A stretch of DNA of 64,000 nt from Paragordius varius (lineage: Eukaryota > Nematomorpha), in NCBI GenBank assembly GCA_964247055.1, contig OZ176052.1:1178001-1242000 (forward strand), in the 5' to 3' direction. The first letter of the stretch is position 1. Every line of letters starts with the position of its first letter. The position numbers and the translations under genes were made by a program. This document shows, one piece after another, positions 46,753 through 58,900 of this stretch. The notes below the pieces were generated by a model. That model was given only the letters and a program-made list of their open reading frames with translations. It was not told the DNA's origin and ran no database searches.

Positions 46753-48546
46753 CAGTTTTTATATATAGTTCGATGATGTTGCACATGTTAATCGCTTTGA
46801 CATTTTATTTTAAAGGTTTGTTTGATTTTGAATTTGGGTAAATTTTTGTAAAAAAACATAATTAATTTAACGAACCAATGTGCGTAATTTTGAAATTCCA
46901 AAATATCGTGTAACCGCAACTTGTATGCCCCAAAACCAAAAGCTTCATGAGAAACGTAATAGATCATTAGAATATATATGTAGTATATCAAAATATCTTT
47001 TATATCCACCCCTCGCAGTGTAAGTGAAACTTAATATAACATTTTGATGTTTCAAGTATTAGGTATGATTATATTATACGCTTCAACCATAATATAAAAA
47101 ATATTTTAAAGGGTAAAAATATTTTTGGTGAGTATTATATAATCTAAAATTGAGTAACATTGGGAGTTTTACACTTTTTAAATGATTGGGATTTAAGCGT
47201 AAAAGTTAGAAAGAATTATAAATTGCCTTTCACCTTTTTAAAAATTCAGATATGACTTGGAAAAAGTAACAAACCACCTACTATAATATAAATTATACGC
47301 TTTAGCTGTTGTTTGTGGGTCGCTTTCTTTTAAATTACCAAAGTTTACTGCATTTAAGAAATAGGCATAAACATAACATTAAATATATATTTTTATTACA
47401 AATTTTGTTTCCCTATTAAAATTATTTTATATGTGAGTGACCATATACAATAATTAAAACGATTATATCGTTTCGAGTACAACCTAAATAATTTTCCAAC
47501 AGACTTTTGTCATACTCTTAGGCATATATCATGTCAGAATAAAAGCCAAGCGTTCATTATATGAGGCGTTACCCAGATAACCAGATATAGAGACGCTTTA
47601 TAAGAGAGTAAGATATATAAGTGGTGGGACTTTTTTCTGACAAATTACTCAAGACTAACATATCTTTACAAATCGACACTTGTTTATAGAGTAACACACT
47701 ACATTAATCATTTGTTAAATATATTACTATCAATGTATAGGATAAAATTTGGATATGTGTATATAGTTGTATTTAAATATTTAGCATTGCACACATTACC
47801 TACAAACAGAATTCCATCGAAATGAACAATAGGTCACAGGTCACGCATTCTGTAAATCTAAAAAAAAAATTAAAAAAGATTTATGACAAAAAAACATTTA
47901 TGGCTTGGTCTTTGACATTTTTGTGTTAACATGAGACTTTTAGAAATTTCATTCTAGATTACTTTTTATCCTGTGAAAATAATACGAAAAGATTTACAAT
48001 ATAATATTACTGCTCTTCGCTTTTATTACAAGAGTAGGAAATTTTTCTAATATTTTTTTATATCCCTAATGATATATTAATGCCATTATTACGAGAGAGA
48101 AAAAACCCACATAAAATTACAAAATATTTATAATATTGTACACTTCTCAGTGCTTTCTTTATTAAGTTTCTACCAATTTTTGTTCGTTTCACCTCTATTA
48201 TGCAATAATAAATTTCTCATATGCAATTTATTCAATTTTAAATACTTAATAATACCACATAGACGACGTATACACATAAAAAGCATAATAATTGCTATAA
48301 TAATTGAATTTTTTAAATATGTTGTTGTATGAAAATGATGTTTTGGACTCGTCCAGGAACCACGCACAAAAATTAAAAAATTGCGATTTCCTCAGTTTAA
48401 ACCCTATACATCTAACCAAATTTTGCTCTCTTATCTCTATCTTCTGTTATTTTAACGCCATAATCATTGCTCCCTATTACTTTTTATCGTCCTTTGTCGA
48501 CAAGCCTCCTACAAACAAGAAAACGAATATAATTAAGTATGAAAAA
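46753..48546. other. Intergenic, mostly unidentified
   Basis: 46740-46955 carries a fragment of family B (ending GCCCCAAAACCAAAAGCTTC). A less AT-rich patch at 47500-47660 has no recognised identity. Confidence 0.5.
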
Positions 48547-50428
48547 ATGAATGGAAATCCGACTAAAGTCTATAGCATCCTTAATAGATCCAGCAAATTC
48601 GTTTTGATAATTACATTGATTCTGTTTAGTTACATTCCAAGCTCAAACGCCGGCCTATTGCAAAAAATTCAGTATTCTGGCGTAACTTGTGTTCAAGACC
48701 CTAGTAAATTATATATTTTGGTCCTCAAAAATTTAATTATTGTACCTTTTTAGCATATTGGGCATCGCTGTGACTGCTAAACCATTGATTTTTTAGACAA
48801 TCGGTAAAAATGTCTGTAAAATAATGGCATCATGAAAAATAAAATTTAATATTTTAATATTAGTTACACCGGTAAAATTTAACCATTTTGAAACTGAATT
48901 AACCTATAAAAACATGTATCCAATTTTAGGACCGTTGGCCACAGTTTGCTAGATATAGTAAGATCAGTCGTGATCCGATAAATATTTTCAGCATAAAGGT
49001 CATAAAATCAAACTACCATGCTTTGAGCAGCTGATTATAAAAAATTTCATTAGAAAACTAATTTTTTATATTATATTATATTAAAAATTATTGATTGTGT
49101 AAAATACTTAAATTAAATTTAATGTATTAAGTACCTTTGGCTTTTTAGGGGGTATGAATGGCATAAATGAAAACAAAAGCTTCAGTCAACTTATAGATTT
49201 TATTTATATTATTTTTTATGTATACTCATTGGCATATTTTTCTTTCTAACATTTTGAGAATTAAAAGGAAATTAAAATATAAATGATAAATTTGAGGATA
49301 AGTTTTAAGTTTCTCTAAGTAATTATCACGGCTAGAATTTATAGAGGGCTTTTAGTTTAAAATGTTATGCGATAACTTTTAAAATATTTTCTCAAAAACT
49401 TTTTTCGCCAATAATATTTTTTTGATACATTAACGCATCTACGGGATTTGCATATTAAATAATTATGGCGCGTAAACCCCATTTTTCAATTGTTAGCTCC
49501 ACATTATTTTATTAATAATTTAATAAAAAACAGATTAAACCCAAAATCAAATATATTATATATAAATTAAATATTTTGATTTCCAAGTTGAAGTTATTAT
49601 AGAAAACATCGAGAATATGATCAATTAAATATTAGTTGAGCGCGTTATTGACATCCATTAATCAATGCCTAGTACTTGTCGAATAAATAGACGCAAACTA
49701 ATATTTAATTAAGTGAATGGCTTTTCGTTCCCCTTAAATTGGGAACAACTCTGTATATACTATATAGATGTGGTATTTTGTTGGATAAAAATTAACAAGT
49801 TTTTAAAATAATAATTTTTCCTTTTTTGCTCAAATTTTTAAAATTTATGTTTCCCCTGTGAAATATACCATTTACAATTCAATTTCACCCTTAAACAATT
49901 CAAAATCACCCTTGAACAATTCAAATTCACCCTCGAACAATATAAATTCATTCTCAAATAAAATATATGTTTTTTAAGATTAAAAAACACCTATATTTTA
50001 TATATGTTTTTAAAAAAAAATTTTGTTTTTAAAATAATACTGAAAAAATAATAAACTATACCATAAACATATATTTTATATTAATAATGAGTTATATTAG
50101 TTTCAAAACACATAATTTATTTTTAGGGTGAATTTGAATTGTTCAAAGGTGAATTTGAATTGTTCAAGGGTGAATTTGAATTGTTCAAGGGTGAATTTGA
50201 ATTGTTTAAGGGTAAATTTGAACTGTAAATGGTATATTAATCATTAAAAGTTGTTATCTTTAAATTTTAGCGGTGGTTCAACAACAGCCCTTATATCCAA
50301 GCCATAAATCCCCAGAACAATATTGTACTGAAGTGTGCCAAATAAATAAATATCTGGGCAAAAGTTGTTACCAACTTTGTAAGAAGCATTATGCCTTACG
50401 GAACAATTTGTTGAATAAATCATTTTAA
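48547..50428 (+). CDS. Secreted cysteine-rich peptide with twin CX3C motif
   Basis: Exons 48547-48703 and 50271-50428 join in phase 1 to 104 residues. The frame is open further upstream, but the ATG at 48547 is chosen because a basic start, a hydrophobic core (FVLIITLILF) and SSNA at about residue 35 make a good signal peptide. The second exon encodes YCTEVC, nine residues, then SCYQLC and a basic end: CX3C-X9-CX3C, the spacing class of helical-hairpin peptides (alpha-hairpinins); small TIM proteins use a similar motif but lack a signal peptide. A fifth Cys stands in exon 1 (GVTCVQD). No homologue recognised. It may be a peptide hormone, defence peptide or venom-like peptide; all are guesses. 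Confidence 0.6.
49864..50236. mobile_element. Fold-back MITE, family A (best-preserved copy)
   Basis: Left TATACCATTTACAATTCAA with four to five units, core AATACTGAAAAAATAATAAA, right arm with five AGGGTGAATTTGAATTGTT-type units ending GAACTGTAAATGGTATA. It lies inside the intron of the cysteine-rich peptide gene and ends 34 bases before the acceptor. Confidence 0.88.
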
Positions 50429-50973
50429 TTTTATGATGTATGTTTGTTCATCAATTATTTTACATCACACCCACTCACCCACACATTCATTTCATGAAAA
50501 TATATACAAAACGTTGACAATCCATCTTTATATGATTTGATAATAAAAAATAAATATGATGAAAATTGGTATTTGATAATAATCATAGGAAGCTCGTCGA
50601 AAATTATTGTTTATGTTTTATATATTGTGTTAGCTGAAAATTTCGATTTAACCATATCAATTATAATTTGAGTTCGATGGTAAAATATTATAAAAAAGTT
50701 ATTTAATTTGCCTGCAATTTTACCCAAAATCAAAAAATGGCATTTAAGCATAACCCAAATTTTATAATTTATTTACCAAAATTTTATTAATATGTTTTAG
50801 CAAGCTTTTTCAGGTCTAATAATAAAGCTAGAATCCTAAAATTACTCTTTGCTGTGAATATACTGGTTCAATAAAACTTGCGATATTTTATTATTTTAAA
50901 TTTTAATTAAAAAAGTAGAAATAAAAATAGCAATACTCATATAACACATCGCTTTCAAATTGAGCTTGGTATG

Positions 50974-51250
50974 CAGTAAAAATTGAAATTATACGGACAA
51001 AACGTGAAAATAAAAAGACAAATATTTTTTTCAAAAAGCCAACCATACTTTTTTAAGCTTGATTTTTTTAAAGTTTTAAACTACAAAGTATAATTAGAAA
51101 TGTAAATTGGTAACAAGAACAATTATATATTTACAATATCAATTAAATAGTGTATATAGGATAAGTTAACATTTAAAAATTATGGTTGTCTTCGGAAAAA
51201 AGATTTGTCTATTTTTTACATTTTGTCCGTATAATTTCAATTTTTACTGT
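50974..51250. mobile_element. MITE, family D (best-preserved copy)
   Basis: Left CAGTAAAAATTGAAATTATA followed by CGGACAAAACGTGAAAAT; right ACATTTTGTCCGTATAATTT then CAATTTTTACTG. Arms of about 50 bases are inverted copies, with CAACCATACTTTTT and AAATTATGGTTGTC just inside. Confidence 0.85.
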
Positions 51251-51506
51251 TTTCAAAAGACTTTAGATATTTTTATCCTAGCGGTATTGTACAAAACGCT
51301 AAATATAAAATAAACAAATATTTAACAATTCAATATAAAATGTTTTATTCAATTATTTTTATATCTTTTTGAATTTTAATAATTTTGCAATAGTCCGCCT
51401 AACACAAGCTCCTTCACAAATTGATTCAAATTTTTTTTGGAATTTTTTACCTAAATAAAATGTGTAAAAGGTTAGGCCGAAATTTACCTAATCGGGGAAT
51501 ATTATA

Positions 51507-51750
51507 CAGTAAAAATAGACAATAATTTTTCAATATACAACCATACTTAGATTTATTTATCCTTTAAAACCATTTAATTACAATCGTAAAATTAGTTGAT
51601 TGTCCAATTTACTTTCTATATTATAGTTTGTAGCTTAAAACAATTATTTATATATTTAAAAAGTCCAAATTAAAAATTTATGGTTGTCTTTTAAAAAATA
51701 TTTGTCTTTATAGTTTCACGTTTTGTCAGTATAATATCAAGTTTTACTGT
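51507..51750. mobile_element. MITE, family D
   Basis: TACAGTAAAAATAGACAATA at the left; GGTTGTCTTTTAAAAAATAT, CACGTTTTGTCAGTATAAT and AGTTTTACTGTA at the right. The left arm is shortened. Confidence 0.8.
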
Positions 51751-51778
51751 AACAAAAAAGCATATTTTGATAGGAAAA

Positions 51779-52752
51779 TATATCAGGATTCTGTACTTTT
51801 GGTTTTTTGGCATTTTTAAGAATATGACTTTTGTGGTAATTGTTCCATATCAAAAAATGGCCAAATTCATGCACATTACTTTAAATAAATACTTTTGAAA
51901 TCCTTATGCTTTGTTCCAAAAATTATCATAAAAATATATTATATACTCATTATATAAAAAGAAAAACAATATTTTATAATTTTACATTTGGCGTACCAAA
52001 GTTCCATATTTTTTCCCCCTTATGGGCTAAAAAATAAAGGCGATGCCGAGATTGCGCGCTAAAAAAATTTCCGCGTATGGATAGTTTATTGTATTTTGAA
52101 TTATGGTGGAAACAGTATTAAAATACTTCAAGATATTAATAATCATTTTCTCTATATAATTCGATGATGCTGAACATTATCACCTCAAAATATTTTAAAA
52201 GGCTAGTTTATTTAAAATTGGGGTGTTTTGTAAATAACAATACATATTTAACTGAATTTCAAGACGTATAATTTTTTAATCGAAATTCTGAGGAAAGAGA
52301 AATGTTCAGGATTATCGAGTTAGCGTTTTTATACAGTTTTATTCAAAATAACATAATATACCCTTGACAAAATCCAAAAATTAAATTATTAAACAAAATA
52401 TCCATTTTTTCAATTAAACTTTTCTAAATTCAGAATATATTTTAAATATTTATCCCGCTATTTTAAAATTTGTGTTTATTAAGAGGACTAGCCCATATTT
52501 GAGAAGGATGAAAAAATTAGGACTTAAGAAGTCTACATTTTAAAATTAAACAAATATATTGTGCTATGTAGTATTATCCACAATGATAATTTTTTATACA
52601 TAGCATTTGGCTTTCATCATTAAAAAAATATTTAACATGTGCGCAATTTTGCCATTTTCTGATATAAAGCACTTACCGCAAAAGTGTAAATAACTTCCTT
52701 AAATCACTCGTAAGGGCCAAAATAAAAAGCATCAGGGTATCCAGTTACTAGT
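51779..52752. mobile_element. Long inverted-repeat element, family B
   Basis: The left end (ATTCTGTACTTTTGG, ACTTTTGTGGTAATTGTTCC, ATATCAAAAAATGGCC) and the right end (GCCATTTTCTGATATAAAGC, ACTTACCGCAAAAGT, GGGCCAAAATAAAAAGCATC) are diverged reverse complements over about 150 bases. About 970 bp, no coding capacity. Confidence 0.65.
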
Positions 52753-54449
52753 TAATTTTATTAATATATTTTATCAGGATACTTTTTTGTGGACCTGCGA
52801 TATGATTTATCCTTTATCTTTACAAGATATGACAATATTTTAAGTATAAAAGGCTAAAGTCATTGGTACCCAAGCGGCTGACCTAAAAGTACATTTTATG
52901 GCCCTTAATTTTAAATTTAATATTTAATGTTATACTTATTTAGAATATAAATAATACGTGCATATGTGTCAACACTTGAGTTTAGAGTCAATTTCATCAG
53001 AAATAGTTTGCTATATATTCTCAAGAATAATATGTTAAAAATTCCTATAGATTAAAAAACTAAAATTGCCCCATTTCACAGGTAAGATATGATGCCACTC
53101 GTATATCACGAACCTACAAAATAGCCATTTTTCGTTTAAAAAATGGGTGCAGTAGTCAGTTTATTCCGTAATAAATGAAAAAATGCTATATATGAGCAAT
53201 AGGGAGATGCGGTAGGTCACTATTCAATTATTATGCGATGTAAAAAAACTACTAATGAAAATTTTATATTATCAAAAATTACATGTGTTTAGTATTCGAG
53301 GCTTGTGTGTCATATAAGAAGGATATTCTTTTTTAGTAATACTGGCCCGTATCTCTGAGCGCACTAAAGATAATACATTTGTGTAAGCTGATTGGATCCT
53401 TTTTTAAAAAATATAATAAACTTTATTTAAAAATCAAGATATAAACTAAATAATATTTTAATTTTATTATTTAGCTCCAAATTCCTCATATTTTGGTGAC
53501 CGTTGAAATGTGGCCCTCTTATTAAAAGCAAGAGCCGGAAGTCTATTTAATTGGCAAAAACTAGAAAAAATTGCTAAATTATTATTCCAGTTTTATGTTT
53601 AAAATCTAATTAATTCCCTATGCCCATATATATTTGAAATGTGGACGGCCAAGTTTTTTGAGTAGGCCGGCGTTTGTTGGACACCCCCTGATTTAAAATT
53701 TATATTTTGGCCAATATAAAGTCGCATTAAGATATTATAAAAACACATTTTCTAATGTTGTACATTATTATTATAGCGATTTTAATTTACGTAGATGCTT
53801 TGTATCAATATTTTATCTAACCTTTAGAACAACAAACCTTTTTATTACTCTAAGTCTAAGGTAAATATTTATAACCAATATATTACGCTGACAAAATGTT
53901 TTGATCATATCTTTAAGTAATTTTACACAATTTTTGTCATGCTTTAACACACCAAAATATGTTTTACAAAATTTTGTTAAAGTGCAGCAAGTAGAAATTA
54001 AAGGCTTGAAAATCGACGGTCTCTTGCCAACTAAGACATTATTTGAAGTATAAGGCAGACTTATATTTTGAAACTTTTAATTGCGCAACTAAATTTTTAA
54101 AAACAGTGCATTTTAGCGAAGCCCAAAAACCAGAATTGGACATGATTAAAATACTGAAGTTTTGTATTAATTAAGATGTTTTATTTTATGATTTTTTTTG
54201 GAATGAAGCATTAAGCTTTGCAAATTTTTTTATATTTCGATGGGGAAAAATACCCATAAAAGTGTTATTATTTTTAACTGTCTTGTTTAAAATCAAAAAA
54301 CACTTTTTCAAAATATATTTAAAATCATTTTTTTACGACTCCTGATTTCGCACACCGTGTTATATTATCTTGGAAAACAAAATAAGCACTACAAAGTTCC
54401 GTAAATATCTTAAAATGATTCTTATTTTATTTTAATCTCCTCTGATTAG

Positions 54450-54689
54450 ATGATGCAAAATGACTTGTCTTTTATGATGTTCAAAAAAAATTTCACCAGA
54501 GTGTTTTATCATAATCCCCATTATTTAGATAATATTGACCAATATTTTATGGCAGAACGATTTGGGTTAAAGATCAAACATAAGATTTGTACGGCTAGAT
54601 TATGCAGGCCTGAATGTGTAATTTACAGATTCGAGGGATTTAAAAAATCAGGAAGACTTGTTGATGCTGAATATAGGGAGCAAAGATAA
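54450..54689 (+). CDS. Possible exon of unknown gene
   Basis: Open for 79 codons after a possible acceptor (CTGATTAG). The composition is protein-like rather than AT-noise (YHNPHYLDNIDQYFMAERFG, TARLCRPECVIYRFEGFKKS), ending in a charged stretch and TAA. No family recognised and no partner exon identified. Confidence 0.3.
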   Translation: MMQNDLSFMMFKKNFTRVFYHNPHYLDNIDQYFMAERFGLKIKHKICTARLCRPECVIYRFEGFKKSGRLVDAEYREQR

Positions 54690-55930
54690 GATGATAATAA
54701 AGCAAACAAGTGATATTTTTATTGCAAGGAGAATTACCAAATATAAAAGGCAATGTAATGGGTAGTCTAAAGGATTCACAATACAGAAAATTTCGCAAAC
54801 CAAGATAAATGGGTCGATGAATCGTGAATTGGTTATAGCATGCTAAGTATTATTTTTGATTAAGATTTTCACCTAATGTAAAAGCTAATCCTGACAATTC
54901 CCTAAGCGTGTCCAATGGTTTCCCATTTAGGTATTTTATTGCTAGTTTTTTAACATTTGGAAAGCAGCATTATTGCAAATTTCTCCCAAAAACTCTAACC
55001 TAAACGGTATACTACTTTCATTTTAAATTAGGGTTTAAGTGTTTAAACCAGAAATTGCATTTTCCGCAAACGATGTAACGTTGCATTAGATTGGTCAATG
55101 CTAATAAAATTGATTTATTTGAGCATACTTTTAGGTATGTAATGTATATATTGTCACTTTTGATATTCCAAATATATGACGGTTCATTTGTATTATGTTT
55201 TTAGAATATGGAGCATATCTCTTACTGTTATTATTTAAATACTTTAGTAACTGTATGGAAATATATAAATGGTTATTTTGCATGGGTATAAAACTAACTA
55301 GAAGTTTAATGCAATCTTTATGTGAAGGATGATTTATTTAAAATATTTCAATTTATTATAAAATTACGGAAACACCCTAATGTAAATCCATAATATTTGG
55401 TTGTTAAATTAGGTGACCTTGAGGGCATACATATTTTTTTAATTTTTTAATTTAAGTGCTTTAATTTAAATTACTTTGTAGTCAGGTGAATAACCTAATT
55501 GATTTTTAAATCTCATAACTTTTCAACAAATGCACATAAGTATTAGCAAATAAAAGTTACTTTAATAAGCGTTAATTCACACATTTTTTTTAAATATCAA
55601 TTAGATGTCCTCTAAAATCAAAAATTCTAATTTGAACAAATACATTTTTTACGGAAATCGTTATATTTAACCTTCATCTACTTTTTTAAAAAATGTAAAT
55701 TTCTAATTTTTGGACAGGAAGGGCTCACACTAAAAACAATATAAAAATCCTTAGTTAATGTGTAAAATCATTCCTAATTTTTTTCGTATTTCTCAATTTT
55801 TTACTCTCAATCCAACTTATACTCCTATTAACTGTTATTGTATCAACCTACACTAATATCTCACACTTACAGTAAGTCAACGGTTCCTTTTCGATCTGAT
55901 TTCAAATTCTAATTTTAATATCCTATCATC
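54690..55930. other. Upstream region of the EML-like gene
   Basis: AT-rich, no element recognised. The start codon of the EML-like gene follows at 55931. Confidence 0.5.
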
Positions 55931-58900
55931 ATGGTATGTACTTCGGATAACCCAACCTGTAATTGTGGATGTGGTGGAAAACGCTTTGCTAAAACTACCA
56001 CACGAAACATTAAAGGAGTAGAGAATTTGCCATGTTCTCGAAGTTCAACGGTGTCTTGTGCCACCTCGTGTCAAGACACTGAGGACAATGGGAGTAGTAC
56101 TTTTGCAGAAAACAGCGATACCATTTCCAATTCCACTTTGACTCAAGACACGAAGAAAGATCATAAAAATAAAAAGCATCATGGCGAAGAATCTGACAAT
56201 GAGGGTTAAAATTATGTTTTTTGTGCTTAATTTTATATATATACTTTAATTATTGCATTTGCCATCACTAGGCATGGGTTACTTACAACTTTCATTATCC
56301 TAATACATAATAAGTCTTTACCGCTAAAAAGGAAACATGAATTCTATATATATATATATATATATATATTATTTATCATATAGAATGTACCGAAGACAAT
56401 GTTACGGAGACGACAGTATCTCAAAATGGAAACGGTAAAGTTTTATTCTTATACATACATTTATTATGTCCTAAATAATTTTTAATTTTGATATATACAA
56501 TGATCTTCGATACACAATACACGAATAATATAAATTTTTTTATTAACATTGCGTAAAATTAGAATATCGCCCTTCATATGTTTTCCTCCCTGAAGACGAT
56601 ATATGAAATTATATCAAAAAGTTATCTGGATTTTTATTAGACGAGAGATAAATTTTATAGATTTTTTAAAAATTTTTTTTAGACGATGATGATGATGATA
56701 CATATGCGGGTGGTAATGAAGATGAGTCATCATTAAATAGTGTGAGCCAATCTTCACATAGGAGGAAAAGTTTGTCAACCATTTCCCAATCCTCCGTGGC
56801 TGAGACGACATCTAGCAGTGGTATAGCAAGTGAATCAGAATCCTTTCAAAACTTGTCAAAGAATCTTAAAACGGTCAATACGCTTTACAACAAGCTTGCC
56901 AAGGATAATGGTGGTACGCTTAGCGGAAAAGATAAATTCCTTTTGACTAAGGTTAGTAAAAGTCTTTTAAGCACAACGAGCAAAAATACGAAAAAAGTAT
57001 CCCCTAAAGATAAGGAATTCCCGAATGATGATACCAAAGCACCCACATACAAAGCATCGAAAGTAACCATTGAGATACCAGGCAGGGTCAAGAAAACAAC
57101 TATAGTTACCGGTTCAGATAAAAGTTATAAAAGCAAAGACGAAACTGTAAAACAAGCAACCCCATCGGTGGCGAAACCAAGTGGATTAGATAAATTAAAG
57201 GAACTTAAAAAGTAATTACCCTTTTTAGCTATTATTATTGCCATTAGTATAATTTTTAAGAAAGGATTGCGTTGATACTCAGCTAAATTTTTTTGTTTTT
57301 AACCTAATTAATGATTAACTAAAAGTGTAATTAAAATGCCTTTATTTACTATTTTTAGTATTTTACCAGCTATAAATGCTTTTATATAATATGAGACTGT
57401 GATCTTCAAAGAGAACATAACTATCAAAAATAATTTTGCTGTACCAGATGACATCTTTAAAAATTATAGAATTAATTATATGTCAACAACTGATTCAGCA
57501 CTAAGTTGCATCAATAACATTTCGTTATTTTATGCAAGGATGAAATAACATTGACTAATTATACACTATACTATGGCCATACTTAAATAATTTCCAACTA
57601 AGAACTAGGATATATCTTTAATCGGTAGTTAATTTGTTAACTATGCTATACTTTGTCACAGGGGTTTAGAAGGTGATCAAGCTATTGTCGATCATGGTAC
57701 CTGTCCATATTGTAAAAAGCCTATTGTTAAATCAACATTTTCCGTAGTAAAAAAGGGAGGTATGCTATTATAAATATATATATATATATATATATGAATT
57801 ATAGCTATTATTCAAAACATTGTTCTAATATCCATATATTATAGATAATACATTTGATCGAACTCACAAATACTCTTGTACTTGTAGTATGACTAACAGA
57901 GCAACTGGGAAAACTGTTACTAAAGGTACACTTATAGTAATAATATTCAATGTATCCACACACATTAATTATTGATAAATTTATGAATTAATATATTAAT
58001 TTAATATTTCTAAAATATAGATATACCAAAAGCCGCTCTGCGAGGGAAAACTCCTAAAGGTATTGATGTGGATAATGTGCTAACTACTGAAAGAACTATT
58101 AGTACGCATAAAACTACGCATTTAACTGATGCCGACATAGATGAAAGTGTCCGTGCTAATATAAGGACAACTAAAGCCATACATAAGCATTATAAGAAGG
58201 GAAAAGACTCAGGTCCTTCGTCTATAGCTCAAACACCCACAGGCGAATCGGATATTAGCGGTTCAATTTCTAGCGGTGTCCCAAGTACAGTTTCTGGCAG
58301 CCGAGATAAGACACCACTCAAAAAAACCCCAAAGACCCCCAAAAAGACTGCTGGTGGAAAGGATGGCACACCAGTTACTACACCTGGCTCAACCGTTTCC
58401 TCAAGTCTTACTAAACCAAGCGCCGGATCTGAAGTATTAAAGTTACCTTAAAAAATTATACATGATATATATATATATATCTAAAATGACAATTTTTAAA
58501 ATATATATTTATACATTGTAATTTTTCTAGACACCAAAGACAGAAACATCTATCGGAGATGAACCTACAACGCCTTCTGAGGATTCAGGAATCGATGAAA
58601 TCGAGTATGTGTTTTTGTGATCATTATTATATATCAAAATCTAATTATTATCTTTTTATAATTTAGTATTGAATCGCCGGTCCCTGTCAAATACCACAAA
58701 AGTAATTTAATTTACAATTTAATATATTTTAGGTTTATATGCACTGTTTTATATTTTGATACCATTATATTATTTTTTAGAGGAAAACTGCTTTAAGGTT
58801 CCCGTGTTAGGAGAAGGGCCACCCCAAAAAATATTGGCTCCATCAGACTTTTCTCCTGAAGGTTTTTACTTATTTACTCAATTTTATTGTTTCTAAACAT

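Larger units (their letters stand above)
50429..54449. other. Repeat-filled intergenic DNA
   Basis: Contains two family-D MITEs (50974-51250, 51507-51750) and a family-B element (51779-52752). 53690-54330 has weak similarity to the family-B interior (TGGAATGAAGCATTAAGC). The rest shows nothing recognisable. Confidence 0.6.
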
